Source: Glebionis coronaria (taxonomy: Eukaryota; Streptophyta; Magnoliopsida; Asterales; Asteraceae). Taken from it: DNA of 64,000 nt. The DNA is taken from NCBI GenBank assembly GCA_025667525.1, contig CM046879.1:392607039-392671038 (forward strand), written 5' to 3'. Under the pieces are notes generated by a model. That model was not told the DNA's origin, ran no database searches, and was given only the letters and a program-made list of their open reading frames with translations. Position numbers and translations under genes: made by a program. Below, piece by piece: positions 56,044-64,000 of the stretch (positions are counted from its first letter, which is position 1; the number at the start of each line of letters is the position of its first letter).

Positions 56044-56822
56044 GTTTAGCGCCGGATTAATAAACTAATAAAGATTAGTTTAAAATCTGTTATGGGTGGG
56101 AAGTGAGGTAGCAAATTGGTGGGTTGTGATTGGTGGAGAGAGGAAGTGGGGCACGTGTCACAATGATACTGGCCTAGGTAACTTCTCTTGTCTGCCCATT
56201 TTGGTCCCTTTATTCCTTCCTTTCTTTCATTTGCAGATTAGTATAATAAAACTGAATTTCCTTTGTAAATCAAGTTTCAGTTTTTTATACTTTTGCCCCA
56301 AATTTTTTCCAAAGTATTTTTAGGGGTATTTCTTGCCAGTTCATGATTCTTGAAGGGCTGTTTTGGCATTTTCTTCAAAGTTTATGGTGTTGACTTGTAT
56401 TGTTGACTTCTTGGAGGACTAATATTGACAAGTCTTCATTTTTGACGGATCATTCTTGCCAATTCTTCAAAGTGGAGGGCCCTTTTTGTAAATTTGACAA
56501 ACTTTAAGGACCAAACTTGTAATTATGAATAAACAAGGGTTGAAAGTGTCAATTCTTCAATATTGGAGGACCCTTCTTGTACAATCTTCATTTCTTCAAG
56601 GGTTATTCTTGGAGAATCACCATTAGGGCTTGGTTCATTGTGCGGCTTCGTTTCCCTTGTTTGTTTTTGCTTGTTTCTTGTGATATTTTGTCATTTTCTC
56701 AATATCCGTACCTAAAATACACATGTAACAAACACAAGCATATATTTGGCATATTTCATTATATTTAATGCATTTTAAGACCTTTTTGGACGATGCGACT
56801 ATGTATAAAAGCAGTGTCATCA
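56044..56822 (-). repeat. 5' LTR of A, U3-distal part
   Basis: Continuation of 27832-31125. Begins on the minus strand at 56822 with TGATGACACTG and contains a ladder of degenerate repeats of about 40 bp built on GGACC...CTTGTAA...TTCTTCAA. Matches 14487-15277 and, inverted, 57294-58070. Followed by the TSD ACCAT (56823-56827). Confidence 0.92.
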
Positions 56823-56827
56823 ACCAT

Positions 56828-57165
56828 CTTTTCAGCATATACCCAATCAATCAATCACGTTCACCCATTTTTGTCATCTAACAAAAGAATTCATTTTTAA
56901 AAAATTAAATATCTTACAAACAGTTAATCGTTACGCAAGATGAAACATACTATCATGACGAGAATTAAATCATCTTTCTATCGAGGAGGATCATATATGA
57001 TTTTCTTAGAAAAAAAGTTCGTCAAAAATATATACATGTGCCATTTGATAGAAAAATCATTTGAATCTCGTTGTAATAGTGTAATTTTTTTTAAAAAGAT
57101 GAAAGTAGGTTTGAAAAAATGTGACTGGGTGATGTGGTCTCCTAAAAAAGTACTATTATTTTACA
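56828..57165. repeat. Inverted-repeat (MITE/foldback-like) element, copy 2
   Basis: Outer arms CTTTTCAGCATATACCCAAT (left) and, reversed, the end near 57090-57165 (GTGACTGGGTGATGTGG...CTAAAAAAG). The inner core 56951-57080 has arms TGACGAGAATTAAATCATCT and the inverse GATTTGAATCTCGTTGTAAT type. Same family as 11731-12055 but with a shorter core. No coding capacity. Confidence 0.6.
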
Positions 57166-57293
57166 ATAGTTGATATTAAACTAGATAAAATTAATAAATA
57201 TGTGGTTAACTAAATAAACTTGAGTATTTTGGTTATTTTAGATGTATGATGAGAAAATACATAATTATAGAGCCTAGATTGGAGATATATGTA
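57166..57293. other. Short spacer before A2
   Basis: AT-rich sequence without recognisable features, ending at the A2 LTR start. The five bases before the LTR are ATGTA; the matching TSD would lie outside the window. Confidence 0.6.
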
Positions 57294-60200
57294 TGATGAG
57301 AATGCTTTTATACATAGTCTCATCGTCCAAAACAGGCTTAAAATGCATTAAATATCATGAAATATGCCAAATATATGCTTGTGTTAATTACATGTGTATT
57401 TTAGGTACGGATATTGAGAAAATGACAAAAGATCACAAGAAACAAGCAAAAATGAACACGGGAAATGAAGCCGCACAATGAGCCAAGCCCTAGTGTTGAT
57501 TTTCCAAGAATAACCCTTGAAGAATTGAAGATTTTACAAGAAGGGTCCTCCAATATTGAAGAATTGACACTTTAAACCCTTGTTTATTAATAATTACAAG
57601 TTTGGTCCTTAAAGTTTGTCAAATTTACAAAAAGGGCCCTCCACTTTAAAGAATTAGCAAGAATTGTCCCTCAAAAATGAAGACTTGTCAATATTAGTCC
57701 TCCAAGAAATCAAAAACACAAGTCAAGACCATAAAGTTTGAAGAAAATGCCAAAACAACCCTTCAAGTATCAGCAAATGGCAAGAAATACCCCTGAAATT
57801 ACCTTTGCAAAAGTTTTGGGGCAAAAGTCTAAAGTTTGAAACTTGAAATACAAAGGAATTCAGATTTAATCAAGTTCAAAAAGAGAATGGAAGAAGGAGG
57901 GTAATTTTTGTCAAATACCCAAACTAACCTAGACCAGTGGTGGGTTAACACGTGTCCCACTCACCCTTTCCACCAATGAGAACCCCCCATTTTGACACAT
58001 CACTTCCCACTAATACCAGACTTTAACTAATCTTGGATTAGTTTATTATTTGGCGCTTAACACAACTTTTAAACCCAAAATCAGATCAAACTTATCACTA
58101 TTCACCGTATGAACACAATTGGGCATTTGTTAATTACTTGTAATTAACCCACCATATTATCCAGAATTATGATTAGGGTAATCATAAGCATAACCCAACT
58201 CTCAAATCCCATGCCACATCATCACAAGATCACATGCTACCAACCTTGTACACGTTTTTGGGAGAAGCTACCAAAAGTTGCCAGAAATCCAACCATCCCA
58301 AATGAAGCTTACATTTTAAGCATCATTGAAGCCCTTGATCACAATTCCATCACTTTCCACCTCACACAAGCTGCCAAGACAGCTTCACATGTTCAAGAGA
58401 ATTCAAAATTCAGCAAGGGCAATATTGGGACTTCACAACTTAGGGTTCATATTTTTTATGCTTTGTAGTTCATTCTTGTAGCCTATAAAAGGCATTAGGC
58501 ATCATACATTGTAGTTGCTCTTGGTTTTTCCTTTGTTCAAAGTTCTGTAAAGCCTTGTTCATTTTTAATGAAAAGTGTTTGAATGTTTGAAGAAATCCAA
58601 GTGCCAACTTAATTCATTGCTTGTTATTGATATATGTTTGAGTTGTTTGAATCTTAAAACCTGTTTTTAAATCTTGTGCAAGAAATTGCCAAGTTTTCCA
58701 AAAACTTGATATTTTGCTAAGACTTTGGTACATCTTTGGAATTTTTGGATTACAAGTGATCTAAACACCCTGATAAGAAGATTATCAAGGTGTTGGGAGC
58801 TTGTTGTTTGCGGATAATCAAAGAGTGGGTACAAAGGTTGCATTAATCAAGCTTTTTCTACTTTTTTGTTTTTCATATTTTGTGTTCTAACCTCGTTGAT
58901 TCTTAGCAGCTTTGTTGTGGAATCTTGTGCCTTGTTTTTCTAGGCACATAAGCTCAAAAATTCATGAGTGTGGATGTACATTCATGAGGTTTAAGTCCTT
59001 TTCTCAAAAATCTGATAAAGTACTTGATTTTTGTGATTTTTAGTTCTGTTGTTGTTCTTGTTGTATTTGTGGCTTAATATTGATTGATACTGCATAATAT
59101 TGTTGTTAATGCGTTAGATTGGGCTTGGGTAACATTGAATCACACTTATACTTTGTTAAATCTTGGATTGAAAAAGTTAAGGGGTGTTTGGGTTAACCTG
59201 CTTAAGTTCACAAATTGGATTTGAGTTATAGTTTGTTGGTTATTTGTGTTGGTATCTAACATATGCTTGGTTGAGTGCTATTTGTTGCAAGTTCTTGGCT
59301 TTTAAACATCAAAATCTTGATTGTGCTATAAAAGTTGGAAATCTGCTTGTTTTGACCTAAGACTTTGGTAACACTTAGTTTGTATGCATGCTTAGGGATA
59401 AAAAGTGATTAAACAAAGTTTATATAACCTGTTAAGAAGATTTGAGTGTTTGAAATTGGATTTGTGGTCAAGTATATCAGCAAAGTATAAAATCTGCTTG
59501 TTCTTTGTTCATCAGTAACATTTTTGAGCTTAAATCTTGATCTAGGCCTTGAACCATTGCATGAAACCTGTTTATTTATGTTCATTTGAATTAATTATAG
59601 CTTGTGTATGCATTTGGTGAAGTTTGGCTGACTTATTCTTGCTAAAAGTGCTTATTGAGTTGAAATTGCTTATTGTTCATATCTGGTGCATGTCTGTGGA
59701 TCTTTTGATTAATCTGTGTTAATTGGCATGTTGAATGTGTGATTTGATTGTTGTTATTGACTCCTTGTGATTTACTGATCACTTGGGTACCTTTGCTTAA
59801 CCTGAATCCAACAAAAAAGTCACTAAAGACACAAAGTCAAAAAGGTCAAGCAGTGGAAACTTTTCCCACTGTTGAACCCCCAAAACTAGCCACTGCTAGT
59901 GTTAATCATCAAACAGCTTATTCATAAGCCATTCTAGCTTATTTGGACTTGCAACAACTTTGTTTTTGTAATCAATCTTCCTTATTTGACCCATTTAAGA
60001 GATCTGGAGCTTTGTGGACTTTGACTTTTAGGTTTGACTAGAAAACGAACTTAGTTTACTTTTACAAAACTGCTTATTGCTTATTCCAGCTTATTGAGTG
60101 GTGCTTTTGAAAGATTTTTTATTATTAAGCTTAGTTAATCTATTTGTGACTTATTGCAACTTGAATCAGCTCTTGAAATAGCCTAGAACTCGAAAACGAC

Positions 60201-61342
60201 TATTTTGTCGTTTTGTGTAGAAAGCTTTTGCTTATTTCAGGCTTATTCCTTGGGCTTATTTCAAGTTTCTTTTTGAAAATAGCTTATTTAGGTCAAGATA
60301 AGGACGTGGGTAAATTTTTAGCTTATGGCATCAGCTTATAGCTTAATGGGCCAAAAAGCCCATTAAGAATAAGCTGTTTTGAAATAAGCTATCTTAAGCT
60401 CATTTTTAGCTTTTGGTCCTTTGAAAATTGTGTTTAAAGTCAGATTTTAAGCTTAACTGGAGCTTTTGGGCCAATTCTGTGGACTTTTTCTTATTGGGCC
60501 CAATTCTAAGCCCATTAAGAGACTGTTTGGGTATTTGGCCCATTTGAAGGCCCAATCGGGGTAATTTTGTAATTTCAAGTTCATTTCTATTTTATTTAGG
60601 TTAAAATATACTAATTTGCAACTTTTTAGAATTTTTTTATAAATTTTGGATTTTTATTAATATTCTATTATTATTTTATTATTAAAAATTAAAATTTAGA
60701 TTTTTGCAAGTTTTTCATTTTTCCTAGTTCAAATACATTAAGTTAGGAATTTTAAAATTTTTAGATTAATTTTATTGTCATTAGATTAATTTTTATAATT
60801 ATTTCAAGTTCTAATAGTTTTTAATTGTTTTTAAATAGTTTTTATTAATTTTAAAATTTTCAAAGTTTAAATTTAGTTAAGTCATTTTAGTGGTTTACAA
60901 GTTAAAAAATCTCATTTTGGGTTTTTGTTAATTATATTGATTTTTTGGGCTTTAATTAGCATTAAAAAACAAATATTTAATTAAATAAAAGGTTTAAGTG
61001 ATTTTTGATTTTTTGTAAACTCTAATTACATTTTTTAGGATTTATTGCAATTTTCTAAGAATTTTTAGAGTAATTTTTAAATTTGATCACTTTTTACGGT
61101 TTTATGTGCACGACTTCGTCTTAGTTTAATTCATAATCGTAACCGTCATTCTTTTCTAATCTCTTTTCTATTTTTCTTTTCTCATCAATATAATCACAAA
61201 CACTTAATCATCTCTTTACACAACACACTAGCCTCCTTGAGAACGAACTCACTTTTAGGTCATTTGTGCACGGTTTTCCTAAACCGTCGTACTTACCCTA
61301 ATTACCTCCTTTTCCTAAAGGTGTGTAAAAACTCAACCATCA
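57294..61342 (+). repeat. 5' LTR of A2 (4049 bp)
   Basis: Starts TGATGAGAATGC and ends CAACCATCA. Length agrees with the reassembled 5' LTR of A (4073 bp). It contains the U3 ladder of degenerate repeats (57490-57830), TATA at 58484, an AGCTTA/GCTTATT-rich block (59910-60420) and an A/T-rich block (60600-61090). A 99-codon ORF at 58169-58468 lies in U3 and has no recognisable domain. Confidence 0.93.
58484..58490 (+). promoter_or_regulatory. TATA box of A2 LTR (TATAAAA)
   Basis: Context AGCCTATAAAAGGC, about 1.19 kb into the LTR. Corresponds to TATATAAA in element A (30707-30700). Confidence 0.6.
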
Positions 61343-61345
61343 TTT

Positions 61346-61363
61346 TGGCGCCGCTGCTGGGGA
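61346..61363 (+). other. Primer-binding site of A2 (tRNA-Asp type)
   Basis: TGGCGCCGCTGCTGGGGA, three bases after the LTR end; close to the Athila PBS and better preserved than in element A. Confidence 0.85.
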
Positions 61364-62067
61364 GGCGTGTTGTGTTTTGATTTGAACAATTGTTGTTTTT
61401 ATACTAACCATAATATCTATTTGTATTGGTAGCACTCTACTAATACGAATTATCGATTTTTTGTTTTTTGTGTGAATATGACTATATTGTATACGTACTC
61501 TAAAAGTGTGAAAACACAACCTTGATTGGGAGGTCATTACTCAATCATTGTATTCGAATCTCAAACAAGAAAAATAAGGCAAAACAGATAATTACTTTCG
61601 TGAAGCTTAATTTTGACAGACACAAACTATAAGGTGGGTATAAGGCGGGTATTATAAAATATACCCTAAGGAAAAAGGCTCTTAAGTGCTTCACGCCACC
61701 TCATTTCCCCGCTTGCTTGTGCGTGTTTAGATAAAAAGGGCTAATCGAGGGTTTGCCAACCAAAGTATTATCTAAGTATCATATATATTTTCTTGGTTTC
61801 ATTTGATTAAACCCTCTTGAACGTTTTGGTGTTCCATCAACGTTCTAAAGTCATCGAAGGCGTTCACTTCACGTGATCGTTTTCATTCTTTGAGGCTTCT
61901 TTAATCAAGAGATTTGATTAAGGGAGAGATTTGTAGATTTTTGTCTACCTAATACAATCACCAAAATCCAAAAAAGGTAAAAACAATCAAAAACCACAAA
62001 AAGTTGGAAAAATTAAAAACACCAAAAAGAATCTTCTTTGCTCATCCCCACGTTGTACGTGACGTTT
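61364..62067 (+). other. 5' leader of A2
   Basis: Homologous to 27109-27809 (inverted). No ORF of note. Confidence 0.7.
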
Positions 62068-63543
62068 ATGCTTACTCGTAATCAAGAAAGACGTGCACGT
62101 AAGCGAAAAACCGAAAGGAGTCCACACCTACTCCTACTCTTTCTAGTGAGGAGTCTCCTATTGACGAACCTATCGTAGAAGAAAAACCAACCATGGCGAA
62201 TCGAACTATGATGGAGTTACTTCAAGCACCCACCGAGGGTTATGGAGAGGCTATTGTGATTCCCTACATCCTTGCGGGGAATTTTGAAGTGAAAACGGGT
62301 TTGTTGTCGATGATTCAAAACAACAAATTCTGTGGTGATGAAAAGGACAACCCGCACAACCATATCCACCAATTCAATCGTCTTACCGCCACTTGCAAAT
62401 TTAAGGATGTTGCTAATGATTCGATTAAGATGATGCTTTTTGCCGTATTCCTTAGCAGGGCCCGCTAAAATTTGGTTAGAGAAAGAGCCACCCAATTCTA
62501 TATTGACGTGGAAGGATCTCGTTTCAAAATTTGTGAACCAATTTTTCCCGCCCTATAAGACTACGCATTTGAAAAACGAGATTTAAAAATTTTCACAAGA
62601 ATTTAATGAGAGTTTTTCTACCGCTTGGAATCGGTTTAAGGAAATGTTACATGAGTGTCCTCGTCACGGTTTTTCCGACTTGCATCAAATTGACACGTTT
62701 TACAATGGATTGAATGATCATGAGAGAGATTATCTTAATGTCGCCGCGGGTGGTAATTTTTTGTGTAAAATGGTTGAGGAAGCGTTGTGGATTATTGAGA
62801 GTAGATCTAAGGTGTATAGTCCTCGTAACACATCGAGTGTTCGTAAGGCTTCGTCTTCGACTTCACCTTCATTGTCCAATACCATCGATGCTTGCCAAAT
62901 TGAGGCGAACTTGGAAAACAAAATCTTTGATAAGCTTAAAGGTCTTTTAATTGTATTCAAAGTTGGTGAACAAAATGCTCCCGCTACGGCTAAAGCGGTT
63001 GAGGTTTCATGTATGTATTGTGGTGGAGGTCATGATTTCTCCGAGTGCATTACCAACGGTGGTAACACTTCGAGTGCCTACGCGGCCACGGGAACTTACA
63101 ACCAAAACGGTCAAGTTACCCGCTCTAATCAAATGACTCCACCGGGTTTTGATCCCAATCAAAATGCTAACAACAACTATCAAAACAATAAAGTTGGTTT
63201 CAAAAACAATTACAAAGGAAACAACTATGGGAATCAAGGGGCTAATAACAATCAAGTTTCAAACAAAAATCAATACAATGATTTTCAAAACAACAACAAG
63301 GGTTTGCAAACTTTGAAAGATCTTCCAAATGAATTTGTTGAATACGCAAATGGAAACGATGCTAGGTTTGATAATATTCAAAGAGAGATCATTAGCCTAA
63401 GATCCGAGTTTAAGAATGACTTGAAAAAGGAGTTGAAAAGTGAGTTAGCAAATGAGCTTAAGATTCATACAAACAAAATGGAGGGAAATGTAACTAGGTT
63501 AAAAAAAACCAACAAAAAATGGAACAAGGGCAACATGAAATAA
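62068..63543 (+). pseudogene. gag: A2 gag (broken)
   Basis: ATG 62068-62070. A shift shortly after codon 18 moves the reading to the frame containing 62193-62468 (MMELLQAPTEGYGEA, PHNHIHQF). An extra G near 62442 shifts it again, and TAA near 62584 interrupts the core. The frame 62644-63543 carries ECPRHGFSDLHQIDTFYNGL, the short zinc knuckle CMYCGGGHDFSEC and the Asn-rich basic tail. A short deletion in the A-run near 63502 shifts the coiled-coil end. Same lesions are not found in A, so the two copies decayed separately. Confidence 0.87.
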
Positions 63544-64000
63544 AAAAAGAGACGATTAAGGCCGAGAAGAGGCAATCTATGTTTGAGGATAAAATTTCAT
63601 CCATGTTTGAGGCTATAATGTGTAAACCGTCTTCGAGTAGTCTTCCTAGAAACATCATATCTAACCCTAAGGGAGAGATGAAAGTAATTACCACACGAAG
63701 TGGTAAGACACTTAAGGAACCGACTCCTCAACCAGTTACTCCAACGGTGGAGGAAATTAAGGAAGAACCTGAGGTGGTGGTCGAAAAGGAGCATGTCCCA
63801 ATCCCACGAAGTACCGCTCATGCCACACCTACGTTTGACCCATTACCACATTTGGAACCTGAGATTCCAAAGGCTATGCCTATACCTCAACCCACACAAC
63901 CTATGCCCTATCCGTCGAGACTTAGAAAGGAGAAACATCAAGAGCGCGATAATTACTAATTTGAGCTTTTTATGAAAATGTTTCGTGACGTGCATTTCAA
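63519..64000 (+). pseudogene. A2 gag end and start of protease region (cut by window)
   Basis: Frame 63519-63959: end of the coiled coil, ISNPKGEMKVITTRSGKTL motif, Pro-rich linker and YPSRLRKEK, as in element A (25502 on, minus strand). TAA at 63957-63959 (CAA to TAA type); the same frame continues with FELFMKMFRDVHF at the window edge. The protease active site is not reached. Confidence 0.82.

Larger units (their letters stand above)
12078..56822 (-). mobile_element. A: Athila-type Ty3-gypsy element, host of nested insertions
   Basis: Both ends are defined: LTR terminus TGATGG... at 12078 and ...GTCATCA at 56822 on the plus strand, flanked by the 5-bp target duplication ACCAT (12073-12077 and 56823-56827). 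On the minus strand the order is 5' LTR (56822-27832, split by C), PBS, leader, gag, protease, RT-RNase H, integrase, 1.8 kb tail (split by B), PPT and 3' LTR. Without B, C and their TSDs the element is about 15.5 kb. Gag and pol match element E domain by domain. All ORFs are broken. Confidence 0.93.
57294..64000 (+). mobile_element. A2: second family-A Athila element, cut by window edge
   Basis: A complete 5' LTR (57294-61342), PBS, leader, gag and the beginning of the protease region, all homologous to element A in opposite orientation. Gag is broken. It lies head-to-head with A; their LTR starts are 471 bp apart. The 3' part is beyond 64000. Confidence 0.92.

Noticed and set aside
58169..58468. 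99-codon ORF as a possible small host gene
   Set aside because: It is in the U3 of the A2 LTR and is not kept open in the partner copies.

Overview
The window is a piece of a plant nuclear genome made almost entirely of LTR retrotransposons. The lineages (Athila and Tekay/chromovirus Ty3-gypsy, Ty1-copia), a primer-binding site matching tRNA-Asp in the Athila-type elements, and AT-rich spacers with no spliced host gene point to a flowering plant. My impression is a eudicot, perhaps Asteraceae, but that rests on general familiarity with such elements and is weak. I see no host protein gene, rRNA, tRNA, CRISPR array or bacterial feature. Every coding region is a retroelement gene carrying stops or frameshifts.

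Layout. (1) 1-3939, minus strand: 3' part of an Athila-like, probably non-autonomous element (LTR 1-989, PPT, long non-coding tail, one acidic broken ORF). (2) 3940-11482, plus: a Tekay-type chromovirus with broken gag-pol, a chromodomain-like tail and a 2.8 kb 3' LTR; its 5' LTR is missing. (3) 11483-12077: spacer with an inverted-repeat element. (4) 12078-56822, minus: one Athila element (A) with TSD ACCAT, expanded to 44.7 kb by nested insertions. Its 3' non-coding region holds copia element B (15478-19759, minus, TSD CACGT). Its 5' LTR is split by copia element C (31126-56039, plus, TSD ACTT or AACTT). C is itself interrupted by solo LTR D (36258-37946, minus, TSD ACACC) and by the youngest complete element, Athila E (41781-53033, plus, TSD GCAGC). 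(5) 56823-57293: spacer with a second copy of the inverted-repeat element. (6) 57294-64000, plus: a second member of family A (A2), running off the right edge and lying head-to-head with A.

The insertion order follows from nesting: A came before B and C, and C came before D and E. LTR divergence counted by eye agrees broadly: about 1.1% for E (20 substitutions in 1745 bp), about 3-4% for A (sampled), B and C. E is young but broken: one frameshift, two nonsense codons, and Asn in place of the first catalytic Asp of integrase.

The least explained signals are non-coding and recur between families. They are hairpins at the extreme 5' end of LTRs with a compensatory base-pair change; a conserved 20-nt palindrome flanked by internal copies of each element's own polypurine tract; ATTCCGA motif arrays shared by Athila LTRs and the leader of a copia element; and a 21-bp array present both in the gag coding sequence and in the LTRs of element B.
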